A DNA stretch of 64,000 bases from CAVQWH01 sp963717595 (GTDB lineage: Bacteria; Patescibacteriota; Saccharimonadia; Saccharimonadales; Saccharimonadaceae), in the NCBI GenBank assembly GCA_963717595.1, contig CAVQWH010000002.1, positions 1 to 64,000 on the forward strand. The letters are read 5' to 3'. Every line of letters starts with the position of its first letter. The stretch's first letter is position 1. Shown here in pieces: positions 12,763-22,309 of this stretch. A model generated the notes under the pieces. The model worked only from the letters and a program-made list of their open reading frames with translations. It ran no database searches and had not been told where the DNA came from. The translations under genes were made by a program, and so were the position numbers.

Positions 12763-15700
12763 GTGTCAAAGTCTACGTTAAAGCCATCTGATTATGTTCA
12801 TCTACATAATCACACGCATCATAGCTTGCTTGATGGTATGACGAAGGTTGATGAGCTAGTCAAGCAGGTTAAGAAACTTGGCATGCATGCAATTGCAATT
12901 ACCGATCATGGCACTCTTTCTGGTGTCATTGAATTTTATAAAGCCTGTAAGGCTGCTGGTATTAAGCCGATTATTGGCATGGAGGCCTATGTAGCAGCGC
13001 GTAAAATGACAGACCGCGATCCTGCGAAGGATAAAAATCGCTACCACTTGATTTTGCTGGCAATGAATAACCAAGGTTATCAAAATCTGATGCAACTTTC
13101 TACCAAAGCTAGTCTAGAAGGCTTTTACTATAAACCTCGTATTGATAGGGAGCTTCTGAAAAAGCATAATGAAGGCTTAATAGTGTTAAGTGGGTGCGCG
13201 AATGGTGAGCTTGGCGAAGCTCTAAAAAATGACGACTACGAAACTGCTAAAAAAATTGCTTCTTGGTATAAAGAGGTGTTTGGCGACAGGTATTATCTAG
13301 AAATCCAAGATCACAATGAGTGGGCCGAGCAAGTTAAAGTGAATGAAGGTGTTTTTAAGTTATCAAAAGAGCTGAATATACAAAAAGTTATTACCGGCGA
13401 CGCCCATTACTTACGTCCAGAAGACCAAGATGCTCACGAAATTTTACTTTGCGTAGGTACTGGCTCGTATCTTAGCGACAAAGACCGCATGTCCTTAAGC
13501 GACTTTCACCTTCATGTTACTGATCCTAAAGAAGTTATAAAAAGGTGGGGCAGTGAATATCCTGACATTATAAAAAACACGAAAGAGATTGCTGATAGGT
13601 GTAATGTAGAAATTGAACTAGGTAAAATATTGATTCCGACTTTTTCTACTCCATCTGGTGAAAGCGAAAAAAGTTACCTACATAAGCTTGTATGGCGTGG
13701 ACTAGCCTGGCGCTACGGTAACGTATCGGCAACCGAGGCGGCTAAACTAACTCTAAAAGAAGCTCAAAAAAAGCTTACAAAAGAGATTATTACACGAACC
13801 GAATATGAGCTTAGCATTATGGATTCAATGGGCTATAATGGCTATTTCTTAATTGTCCAAGACTTCATTAACTGGGGAAAAGACCGCGGAATTATTTTTG
13901 GCACCGGCCGCGGTTCAGCAGCCGGTTCGATCGTTTCATACTCCTTGAGAATTACTGAAATAGACCCGCTTGAATATGGCTTGATGTTTGAACGGTTTTT
14001 AAACCCAAACCGAATTTCAATGCCTGATATTGATATTGATATTCAAGACTCCCGCCGTGGCGAAGTGATTGATTATTGTGTAGAAAAATACGGTAAAGAC
14101 AGGGTGGCCAATATTGTTACTTTTGGTACTATGGCCGCCAGGGCAGCAATGCGTGATGTAGCTAGGGTGCTGGAAGTTCCTTATGCGGAAGCTGACACTT
14201 TAGCAAAGCTTGTTCCTCCGCCAATTCAAGGACGTCATATTCCATTGACTAAAAGCATTAAGCAAGATGATGACCTGAAAAAACAATATAAAGATAATCC
14301 GACCGCCAAGCGTGTAATTGATTTTGCTTCGCGTCTTGAGGGGACTATTCGCTCACACGGCGTGCACGCTGCTGGTGTAGTTATTGCACCCGATGAAATT
14401 GTAAAGTTTGTTCCTCTCGAAATGGCTCAGAAAGGCGTAGTTGCGACTCAGTATTCAATGGGCACCAGTAGAAGAGCTCGGTCTGCTAAAAATGGACTTT
14501 CTAGGCTTGTCCAATCTTACCATAATTAACAATGCTCTTCGCATTATTAAAAAAGTTTATCAAACGGATATTGAATTAGGGGATATTAAAAACGACGATC
14601 CGAAAACTTTTGAGTTGCTTCAGAGAGGTGATACCACTGGAGTGTTTCAGGTGGAATCTGCTGGGATGAAACGGTACCTTAAGGAGCTTAAGCCAACCTT
14701 ATTCGAAGACATTATTGCTATGAATGCACTGTATCGTCCCGGACCGATGTCAGAAATTCCGCGATTTATTGAGGGGAAAAATAATTCTTCCTCAGTTAAG
14801 TATTTGCATGAATCACTTAAGCCGATTTTGAAAGATACGTACGGAGTTATGGTTTATCAGGAGCAAATTATCAATTTATTGCAGCTGGTGGCTGGCTATA
14901 GCCCGGGTGAGGCTGATTTAGTCCGAAAAGCTATTGGAAAGAAAAAGCGCGACATAATGCAAGCAGAAGAGCCCAAGTTTATTGCTGGCTGTAAAAAACA
15001 GGGGTTAACTGAAGCTCAAGCCAAGCAGCTTTGGGCACAAATTCAACCGTTTGCTGACTATTCCTTTAACAAAGCGCATGCAACTTGTTATGCCCAAATT
15101 TCTTACTGGACAGCCTACCTTAAAGCCCATTACCCAGATGCATTTATGGCAGCACTAATGACAAGTGACCGTGGTGATATAGATCGTTTGGCAATTGAAA
15201 TAAGTGAATGCCAAAAACTTGGTATTACAGTTTTACCGCCGGATGTTAATGAAAGTTTCGTGGAGTTCAGCGTAGTACCTGGTAAATCAGCAGTAAGATT
15301 TGGTTTGGCGGCGGTCAAGGGTGTCGGTACTGGAGCGGTTGAAGAAATTTTACGAGCTCGTGAAGAAGCTAAGTTTACGAGTGTGGATGATTTTGCTCGT
15401 AGAGTTAATCCTACTAAAGTAAATCGCAAGGCATGGGAAGCCTTGATAAAAGCAGGTGCTTTTGATCAGTTAGCCGATAGGTCCAGACTTACTTTTCAAT
15501 TTAGATAATTTACTTAGCGTATCCAGTAAATTACACAAGGAAGCTTTAAGCGGGCAGGTAAATTTATTTGGTAACGACGTGCACTCCTCGGTTTCTAAGA
15601 TTGAGATTTCCGAGGCGCCTGAAAAACATAATCCTCGTGAACGGCTGATTTGGGAAAGAGAACTTCTGGGACTTTACTTAAGCTCTCATCCGCTCGATCC

Positions 15701-16355
15701 TTACGAAACTTACCTTACTGAGCAAGCGGCGCCCTTTAAAAGCATAGGTCCTGAGCATAGCGGCAAAGTTGTTAAAGTTGGGGGCTTAGTAAACTCTATA
15801 CGGGCAATCACCACTAAAAATGGCAGTAAAATGGCCTTTGTGGCTATAGAAGATAAAACAGCAGGTGGGGAAATTGTAGTTTTCCCTAAATTATTTAGCG
15901 AGGTAGCTGAATCCCTTACCCAAGATGCGATTATTAAAGTTAAGGGCAAGGCGAGTTTTCAAGACAGAAATGGCCAAATGACTGATGAGCTGAAAATAGT
16001 TGCCGATGAGCTAGTTATTGTAACACCTGAGGAGCTCGATAGTTACAAGCCGACTGGTAAAAAATTAGCTACTCCTAGCGTTAGTAAAGCCCTTCAACCT
16101 AGCATTAAGCCAGTAGTTGAAAACAGACAAATTGCCAAAACTTTATATATTCACATTAAAGATCCTGAAGATCATGACAAGCTTTTAAAAATGAAGCAAA
16201 CTCTCAATAATTACCCAGGAAGTCAACCAGTTATTCTGGTGCTAGGAGAATCTAAGCAATCGGCTTTGCGCCTGCCTTTTAAAGTAGGAACAACTGAAGA
16301 CTTAACAGAAAAGCTGGCAAGTCTTTATAGTCCTGACTGTGTAATTATTAAGTAG
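12763..16355 (+). CDS. dnaE: DNA polymerase III alpha subunit, interrupted by two single-base insertions
   Basis: DnaE, the replicative polymerase subunit, about 1195 codons in all. The N-terminal PHP domain begins HLHNHTHHSLLDG; the polymerase core has GRGSAAGSIVSY and the catalytic aspartates in PDIDIDIQDSRR; the C-terminus has an OB-fold nucleic-acid-binding region. The reading frame breaks twice. An extra A at 14464 interrupts YSMG-PVEELG, and an extra A at 15491 interrupts SRL-LFNLDNLL. Each side matches the DnaE pattern once the base is removed. Because dnaE is essential, sequencing error is likelier than a real mutation. The start is GTG with GGAG-type sequence upstream. Confidence 0.93.
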
Positions 16356-16851
16356 CTATAACTAAGCTATATAAAGCTATACCTGTAGCTACTGATACAT
16401 TAAAAGATTCTTTTTTGCCAAACATTGGTATTTCAAGTAAAGCCTGGCATTGATTACGAATCTTTGGCGTCAAACCTTTTAGTTCTTCACCGACGATCAA
16501 GGCTAGTTTGCTTGGCGCCTTAAACTCGTTTAGTAAGATAGAGTTTTTATCTTGCTCTAAGCCGGCTATTAGGTATCCCTCGCTTTTTAGATTAGTAATT
16601 AACTTGGATAAATCATCATGGTAAGTAAAATCTAAGTATTTTTCCGCACCTAAAGCTGTTTTGGATATCTGCTTAGTTAGCTTTTCGTAAACATGAGGCA
16701 AACGCCTGTCGTTTCTTAGCTTTGGGTATGGGCTGTAACCCGTTAAATAAATCCTTTTAACCCCAAACCCTTCACAGCTACGAAAGATTGAGCCGATATT
16801 GTGAGTAGAGCGAATATTATGAGCTATTACTAATAGTTCTCTTTTGGCCAT
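16348..16851 (-). CDS. SpoU/TrmH-family RNA 2'-O-methyltransferase
   Basis: A 167-residue SPOUT-fold methyltransferase that transfers a methyl group from S-adenosylmethionine to a ribose 2'-OH of tRNA or rRNA. The three family motifs are present: NIRSTHNIGSIFRSCEGFG (motif 1), LIVGEELKGL (motif 2) and IPMFGKKESFNVSVATGIAL (motif 3, trefoil knot). There is no N-terminal substrate-binding domain, so the exact RNA target cannot be named. It overlaps the end of dnaE by eight bases on the opposite strand. Confidence 0.9.
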   Translation of the reverse strand: MAKRELLVIAHNIRSTHNIGSIFRSCEGFGVKRIYLTGYSPYPKLRNDRRLPHVYEKLTKQISKTALGAEKYLDFTYHDDLSKLITNLKSEGYLIAGLEQDKNSILLNEFKAPSKLALIVGEELKGLTPKIRNQCQALLEIPMFGKKESFNVSVATGIALYSLVIAT

Positions 16852-16907
16852 ATATAAGATTATAACTTAGCTACAGCTCTTATGCTTTTCTGCTACAATA
16901 AGTCTTA

Positions 16908-18534
16908 ATGAACGAAGACAGACAAGCGGCGCGTTATCGCGAGCATGAAGAAGAAAATACCAAATCACGTGCAGCTATCTTAAACGTGCCTTATTTAGAT
17001 ACACGAGAGTCTGCTAAAACAAATCCTTTAGTAGATGGTGTATTAAGTGTTGAAGAAATGTACAAAGGCCGTATGGTGCCTCTTGAAAAGGGCAACGACT
17101 CTGAACCATATGTATTTGGTGTAACAAATAACACGCCTCAATCGTTTATTCGAGAACTACGCAAAGAGTACGCCGATGATGGCAAGATGCTTAGCTTTAT
17201 GCTGATTAGCGGCAGTGGCTATCGGGAGTTCATGCGTCGTTATGATCCTCCTAAAGAGGTTGTTTACGATGATGTAAAGATTGCCAAGGCCGGCGATAGT
17301 GAAACTATTGAATCAGTTTCCAAAACTCTTGACTCAGTACGAACTGACGACATCTTAAATTATTTAATTGAGCAAGCAGATTCTTTAGGTGCTAGTGATA
17401 TCCACCTGGAAAACCAAAGAGATGATGTGCGTGTGCGCTTGCGCGTAGACGGAGCTCTGCACCCTGTGGCGAAGTTATCTCATGATAAATACAGGATTTT
17501 ACTTGCTTCAATTGCTTCGCGCAGCAATATTTCAACTGCCGACACTAATGCTCAGGCAGGCAGCATGAATTACAAACTTGAAAAAGACGGCAAAACACGG
17601 TTTTTAAATATGCGTGTAGAAAGTATCCCGACAGTTTATGGCCAAGATGTAGTAGTGCGCTTATTTAATTTTGATGAAACACTACTGAACTTAGATAATA
17701 TTGGTGTTAATGAAAAAGAACGTAAAGAGATTGATGAAATTATAGCTCACCCTAGGGGCATGGTTCTGATGGTCGGTCCGTACCGGCTCAGGTAAATCTA
17801 CCACACTCTATGGAATTATAAACGCCCTTAACACTACGGATCGTAAGATTATTACTTTGGAAGATCCTGTAGAATATCGCGTTCCTGGTGTAAGCCAAAT
17901 TCCAGTAGATACTAACAAAGGCCAAAGCTTTGCTGAAGATTTTCGCGGAGTCCTAAGGCTTGATCCGGATGTCGTTATGGTAGGCGAGATTCGCGACGCT
18001 GATACGGCTCACACGGCTGTACAGGCTTCTATTACCGGTCATTTAGTCCTTTCTACATTCCATGCTGATTCAGCTTCTGCAGCCTTTAGCCGCATGATTG
18101 ACATGATTGGAACGAATCCGGTTTTTAGCACGGCAATCCGCTTAGTTATTAGTCAACGTTTAGTGCGCAAGCTAGATGACAAAACTAAGAAAGCTTATAA
18201 GGCCGATGAGGCTACCAAGAAGTGGCTGCGCGAAGCTCTTAAAGATTTGCCAGATTCGGTAAAAAAACCAAAACTAGACGGGGAAGTTACTCTTTATAAA
18301 CCTGTCACTAGTGACGACTCCCCATTTGGCTATAGTGGTCGGCTGGTTATTATGGAACAATTAGTTGTTAACGAATCGATTCAAAAATTCTTAAGAGGCG
18401 ATGAGTCTGAAGTTAATGCTGAAGCTATTGAAAAAACCGCGAAGAAAAATGGCATGATTACAATGCTACAGAACGGAGTTCTAAGAGCCCTTAAAGGCGA
18501 AACAACCATAGAAGAAGTTAATCGAGTACTTTAA
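16908..18534 (+). CDS. pilB: Type IV pilus assembly ATPase PilB/GspE, frameshifted in Walker A
   Basis: The secretion-type ATPase that drives pilus extension, about 541 codons. It carries LIEQADSLGASDIHLE (start of the N2 domain), the Asp box (ITLEDPVEYR), Walker B (DPDVVMVGEIRDADTA) and the His box (GHLVLSTFHADSA). The frame breaks inside Walker A: an extra T at 17781 separates MVGP from TGSGKSTT. Removing it restores the motif, so this is probably a sequencing error. The four-cysteine zinc motif of many PilB proteins is not visible; a charged insert lies there instead. TGCTACAAT ends eight bases before the ATG, predicting a near-leaderless transcript. Confidence 0.9.
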
Positions 18535-18536
18535 GA

Positions 18537-19673
18537 TTATTTGATAACTTTGGCTATAGTGGGCACTAACCTCTTGTCTAAAACATAAGGTATAACTTCA
18601 TCGTTGGTGGGATTTTCGATTAAAGAAGCAATAGCTTCTGCTGCTGCGATTTTGTGCTGATCAGTAATATTTTGAACGCTATTATCTAGGGCACCACGAA
18701 AAATTCCAGGAAAAGCTACTGCATTGTTAACTTGGTTTGGAAAGTCGCTTCTACCCGTGGCCATTACAGCAACGCCAGCCTTTTTAGCTTCTTCAGGCAT
18801 AATCTCTGGCACTGGGTTTGCCATGGCGAAAACAATTGGGTCTTTGCCCATTAACTTGATCATTTTTGCTGTCAGCAGGCCCGGCCTAGACACACCAATA
18901 AACACATCAGCTCCTTGAATTATATCTTCTAATGAACCATCTATTCCCGAGGGGTTAGTAAACTCTAGCAACTTCTTTTTTTCCGGGTTCAAATCATTAC
19001 GATTTGCGCTAATAACCCCCTTGCTGTCTACTACAAACATTTTGGGGTTAGCGTATTTATGCAACAACTTAATAATAGCCGTGCCGGCTGCACCCGCTCC
19101 AACTACTACGATTTTTGATTCAGATAACTTGCGGCCGGTAACTTTCATGGCGTTTATAAGGCCTGCTAACACCACGATCGCCGTGCCATGCTGGTCATCG
19201 TGAAAAACCGGAATATCCAACTCCTCTTTAAGTCGTTTCTCAATTTCAAAGCATTTTGGTGCGGCAATGTCTTCTAAATTAATAGCTCCAAAACTAGAAG
19301 ATATGTTTTTTACGGTTTCTACTATTTCATCTGTTTCATGGACATCTAAAACAATTGGCACGCTGTCGATGTTAGCAAAATATTTAAATAGCAAAGCCTT
19401 TCCTTCCATTACGGGCAAGCTGGCTTTGGCGCCGATATTTCCTAGACCCAAAACAGCAGAGCCGTCAGAAATAACTGCTACTAGATTATTGACCCAAGTA
19501 TATTCTTTCAGCTTACTCGGATCATTAGCAATTAGCTGGCTTACGGCAGCTACACCTGGAGAGTAATAAGTAGTTAGCTTTTGGCGCGACATTTCTTCTT
19601 CGTCACGAAGTTTCGTGGTTATTTTGCCACGAAATTTTTTATGCAAATTTAGAGCTTCTTGGTTAATATCCAT
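18537..19673 (-). CDS. NAD(P)-dependent malic enzyme
   Basis: Malate dehydrogenase (oxaloacetate-decarboxylating), about 378 residues, the short bacterial form that converts malate to pyruvate and CO2. Recognisable segments are TTYYSPGVAAVSQLIA, AVISDGSAVLGLGNIG, the metal-binding VFHDDQHGTAIVVLAG, and the nucleotide-binding VVVGAGAAGTAI. The start is placed at ATG 19673; the TTG nine bases earlier is less likely. In an organism with little central metabolism this is one of few carbon enzymes. It is convergent with pilB, whose stop is three bases away. Confidence 0.93.
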   Translation of the reverse strand: MDINQEALNLHKKFRGKITTKLRDEEEMSRQKLTTYYSPGVAAVSQLIANDPSKLKEYTWVNNLVAVISDGSAVLGLGNIGAKASLPVMEGKALLFKYFANIDSVPIVLDVHETDEIVETVKNISSSFGAINLEDIAAPKCFEIEKRLKEELDIPVFHDDQHGTAIVVLAGLINAMKVTGRKLSESKIVVVGAGAAGTAIIKLLHKYANPKMFVVDSKGVISANRNDLNPEKKKLLEFTNPSGIDGSLEDIIQGADVFIGVSRPGLLTAKMIKLMGKDPIVFAMANPVPEIMPEEAKKAGVAVMATGRSDFPNQVNNAVAFPGIFRGALDNSVQNITDQHKIAAAEAIASLIENPTNDEVIPYVLDKRLVPTIAKVIK

Positions 19674-19809
19674 ACTAATCAATCTTACATGTTTTAAGTC
19701 ATGCTATCTAGAGTGCTATTAAGTAATAATTACATGGTTTGAAAATACATCGATATGTGCTACAATTTAATCTTGATTGTAAATAATTTTAAAAGTAACA
19801 AGAGTAGTT

Positions 19810-20334
19810 ATGAGTTTTGAATTAATTAGTAAAGTCAATGACAGCCAAAAGAAGGCCGCAGTTGTGCAAGTGCGTAGCGGTGACACTGTTCGTGTTCACC
19901 AAAAAATTCGTGAAGGAAATAAAGAGCGTGTTCAGGTGTTTGAAGGTGTTGTTATTCGATGTGACCGCAAAAATAGCCTAACTAGTCGTATTACTGTCCG
20001 CAAGATTGCAAGTGGTGTAGGTGTTGAAAAAAGCTTTTTACTCCACAGTCCGTTGGTTGAAAAAGTTGAAGTGGTACGTCGCGCTAAGGTGCGTCGAAAC
20101 TATTTAAGCTACCTGAGAGAGAGAAGTGGTAAAAGCGCTCGTCTTCAAAATGTTGATTTTGATAAAACTCAAGTAAATAGCGTTAGGGACGAAAAGGCTG
20201 AAGCTGAAGCAGCTCGACTAAAAGAAGAAAAAGTCAAAGAAGCTGCCCAGAAAGCCGAAGCTAAGGCTGCCGAAGAAGCTGAATTAGCTAAAAAACAAGC
20301 TGAAGTTGAAGCTAGACACCAAGAGCAAGCTTAG
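19810..20334 (+). CDS. rplS: Large-subunit ribosomal protein L19 with Ala/Glu-rich tail
   Basis: Ribosomal protein L19, which sits at the subunit interface. The conserved part is residues 1-115 (SGDTVRVHQKIREGNKERVQ, FEGVVIRCDRK, SLTSRITVRKI). The protein is 174 residues, about 55 longer than the usual form, because of an Ala/Glu/Lys-rich helical tail. TGCTACAAT near 19758 is a likely -10, here with a real leader. An rnhB gene follows, as in many bacteria. Confidence 0.96.
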   Translation: MSFELISKVNDSQKKAAVVQVRSGDTVRVHQKIREGNKERVQVFEGVVIRCDRKNSLTSRITVRKIASGVGVEKSFLLHSPLVEKVEVVRRAKVRRNYLSYLRERSGKSARLQNVDFDKTQVNSVRDEKAEAEAARLKEEKVKEAAQKAEAKAAEEAELAKKQAEVEARHQEQA

Positions 20335-20371
20335 TATTATTTTTCACAAGCTAAGCTGTTAAAATAAAGCT

Positions 20372-21294
20372 ATGTTAGTGGGTATTGATGAAGTTGGCCG
20401 AGGAGCATGGCGGTCACTTTGGTGGTTGGCGCGGTAGTTTTAGGTGAACAGGAAATACCTGGTCTTACTGATAGCAAAAAGTTATCTGTTAAACGGCGCA
20501 ACGAGCTAGCAGCCCTTATTCGTAAGCATGCTAAGGCAATCGGACTAGGCTGGGTCTCTGCAGAGAATATTGATAAATACGGGCTTTCTCGGGCTCTGAA
20601 AATAGCCGCCAGGCTTGCTTTGCGGGAAATAAAAACAGAGTACGATGAAATTATTATTGATGGCACCTTAAAGCTAGTTGATGACGATAGAGTCGTGACC
20701 ATGAAGCAGGCAGACTTGCTTGTACCGAGTGTCAGCGCAGCAAGTATAATAGCCAAAGTTGCGCGTGACTACTATATGCGTGAAGTAGCGCACAAGGACT
20801 TACCAGAATACATGTTTGATAAGCATGTTGGCTATGGTACAGCAGCTCATCGCATGGCTCTTGAGGGTCATGGGGTTTCTAAGTTACACCGCCTCAGCTT
20901 TGCGCCAGTCAAAGCAGTTGATGGAATTAAGGATTCAAAAAGGAAAGTAAATAAAATTAGCTCTACTTCCGGACGTTTAGCAGAAAACGCTGCAGCTCAG
21001 TTTTTGAAGAAAAAAGGCTTTAAGATTATAGGTCAAAACTGGCGCACTAAAAGGTGTGAGATTGATATTGTCGCTTCGAAAGATAACGTAGTTTATTTTG
21101 TCGAAGTAAAACATCGTGAAAAGGATAATTACGGTAGCGGTGTAAGCGCTATTACTAAAAATAAGTTAGCACAAATGCGCTTTGCTGCTAACGTTTGGTG
21201 TAATGCGAATCGATATAGTGGGGATGCCCAGCTTTCTGTTATATCCACTACTGGAATTGAGCCAAAAGTTACTGATTGGCTGAAAAATATTTAA
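20372..21294 (+). CDS. rnhB: RNase HII fused to YraN/UPF0102 endonuclease-like domain, frameshifted near the start
   Basis: A two-domain protein of about 307 codons. Residues 1 to about 190 are RNase HII, which removes ribonucleotides from DNA: MLVGIDEVGRG carries the first catalytic Asp-Glu, and LTDSKKLS and IIIDGTLK follow. The remainder is a YraN/UPF0102 domain with the nuclease-like motif EIDIVASKDNVVYFVEVKHR. The first 12 codons lie in another frame: one G seems to be missing near 20408 (GAW then AVTLVVG). Real start ATG 20372 has TGTTAAAAT ending six bases upstream. Separate rnhB and yraN genes are adjacent in many bacteria; here they are fused. Confidence 0.9.
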
Positions 21295-21312
21295 GTCAAG
21301 TTTAATTTTAAC

Positions 21313-21323
21313 TTGCAGAGTAG
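21313..21323 (+). repeat. Left inverted repeat TGCAGAGTAGG of the 21.3-22.2 kb cassette
   Basis: TGCAGAGTAGG here is the exact reverse complement of CCTACTCTGCA at 22229-22239. The pair brackets four small membrane-protein genes. A similar pair with the same CAGAGTAG core brackets another cassette at 41.57-42.37 kb. Confidence 0.7.
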
Positions 21324-21343
21324 GCAGCGGGTGCTTCAAGAGC

Positions 21344-21384
21344 GCGAAGCGTGAAGCGGGATTGCTCCCACCTCACGGCTTCGC
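21344..21384 (-). terminator. Strong hairpin downstream of the small membrane-protein cassette
   Basis: GCGAAGC-GTGA pairs with TCAC-(G)-GCTTCGC, and an inner GGGA/TCCC stem closes a short loop. It lies just after the last minus-strand gene of the cassette and probably ends or protects its transcript. No long T run follows, so efficiency as an intrinsic terminator is uncertain. Confidence 0.55.
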
Positions 21385-21398
21385 CAGCTCTCTTGCTG

Positions 21399-21500
21399 TC
21401 ACCATGCGCCTTCGTCTCTCGGCGTCTTGTTGTCTAAGATGAAGACAATTGCTCCGCCGATTGCGACTACAGCAGCCGCTATTTTGAGCTTTTTACACAC
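21399..21500 (-). CDS. Tiny membrane protein, 33 aa
   Basis: A short frame from GTG 21500 reading MCKKLKIAAAVVAIGG-AIVFILDN and ending KTPRDEGAW: a basic N-terminus, one transmembrane helix and a charged tail. GAGG lies upstream at somewhat long spacing. It is the last of four consecutive minus-strand small genes. Too short for family assignment. Confidence 0.45.
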   Translation of the reverse strand: MCKKLKIAAAVVAIGGAIVFILDNKTPRDEGAW

Positions 21501-21518
21501 GAAGTGTTAGTCCTCTCG

Positions 21519-21599
21519 TTATTGATGGATAACGCGTCGAGCTACTGCTACTACGGTGACGAAACCGAGAGCTGCTCCGGAGACTACTAGCTTTCTCAT
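21519..21599 (-). CDS. Tiny membrane protein, 26 aa
   Basis: ATG 21599 is preceded by a strong Shine-Dalgarno AAGGAGGAG at ideal spacing. The product (MRKLVVSGAALGFVTVVAV plus a basic tail ARRVIHQ) is a single transmembrane peptide. The good ribosome site is the main support. It lies 10 bases after the 115-residue membrane protein and belongs to the same transcript. Confidence 0.55.
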   Translation of the reverse strand: MRKLVVSGAALGFVTVVAVARRVIHQ

Positions 21600-21609
21600 A
21601 ACTCCTCCT

Positions 21610-21954
21610 TTAAGCTACTGTTTGACGGGGTTTTATATGAGACAAACCCCACTCAGCTATTTCTACAATCACCATCGCTAGTAGTAGAAGCGTGAAGAAG
21701 AGTCCGAAAAAAGCTCTTGGTGCTTCTCTGGGAAGCATCATTTCTCCCTCAAGGTGAATTTGCGTGTCTACATCACCTATGAAACAACTCATCCCCAAAA
21801 GGAACAAGTCGCCTGCGAGGAAGAATCCACCCAAGAACCAGTAAACGGCTATGATTGCCGTTACCTCCCAAGGAAAGTGCACGCTAGTAAAACCCTCGAC
21901 TAGTCCTAGGGCTGCCAACACAAGTCCTACCGGGAAAAGAGGTATGTAACGCAT
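21610..21954 (-). CDS. Hypothetical membrane protein
   Basis: About 114 residues with three or four hydrophobic segments (IPLFPVGLVLAALGLVEG; TAIIAVYWFLGGFFLAGDLFL; FFGLFFTLLLLAMVIVEIAE). ATG 21954 overlaps the upstream stop (TGATG), and AAGGTG lies before it. No family recognised. Second gene of the minus-strand cassette bounded by inverted repeats. Confidence 0.7.
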   Translation of the reverse strand: MRYIPLFPVGLVLAALGLVEGFTSVHFPWEVTAIIAVYWFLGGFFLAGDLFLLGMSCFIGDVDTQIHLEGEMMLPREAPRAFFGLFFTLLLLAMVIVEIAEWGLSHIKPRQTVA

Positions 21955-22199
21955 CACAGCACCTTCTCTTGGTAGTTTATTCTTCTCGGTGAAGTTTGTT
22001 TGGGGTTTATTTTCTCGTCTTTTTGACTTGGCTTACTAGCTTCTCGTCGTATGGTTGCGATGAAAACTACGTACCAGGCAAGGCAAGAAATTAGAAAAGA
22101 CTTCTTCATACTCCATCGGTAAGTATCACGGCAGCTAACGTAAGATCCTGCGGCGCAAACTATCCAGCAGAGAAGTACAAGCTCGATAGGGCTTAGCAT
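21954..22199 (-). CDS. Hypothetical membrane protein
   Basis: An 81-residue protein with an N-terminal hydrophobic segment (PIELVLLCWIVCAAGSYVS), a second at residues 32-50 and a basic soluble tail. A clear ribosome site AAAGGAGAG precedes ATG 22199, unlike most core genes here. It is the first gene of the four-gene cassette. No homology recognised. Confidence 0.7.
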   Translation of the reverse strand: MLSPIELVLLCWIVCAAGSYVSCRDTYRWSMKKSFLISCLAWYVVFIATIRREASKPSQKDEKINPKQTSPRRINYQEKVL

Positions 22200-22228
22200 A
22201 AGCTCTCCTTTTAGGGGGTTTACCTACT

Positions 22229-22239
22229 CTGCAACGTTC
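22229..22239 (-). repeat. Right inverted repeat CCTACTCTGCA of the 21.3-22.2 kb cassette
   Basis: Exact reverse complement of 21313-21323. It lies in the predicted leader, between the promoter and the ribosome site of the first cassette gene, so it could act either as a DNA end repeat or as an RNA pairing partner of the 3' copy. Confidence 0.7.
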
Positions 22240-22279
22240 GACCTGTGGATAACGTTAACCGCCTCAACAAATCTTATTT

Positions 22280-22308
22280 ATTTTATAATTTAAATACGAA
22301 AGAGTCAA
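22280..22308 (-). promoter_or_regulatory. Sigma70-type promoter of the small membrane-protein cassette
   Basis: On the minus strand TTGACT (22308-22303), a 17-base spacer and TAAAAT (22285-22280). It begins just inside the 3' end of the pepN gene and would produce a leader of about 75 bases carrying the inverted repeat and an AAAGGAGAG ribosome site. Confidence 0.55.
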
Positions 22309-22309
22309 T

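Noticed and set aside
14440..17800. Programmed +1 frameshifting in dnaE and pilB
   Set aside because: No slippery heptamer, stop codon or internal Shine-Dalgarno at the shift sites; breaks fall in the middle of conserved motifs and similar ones occur in unrelated genes, which fits sequencing indels.
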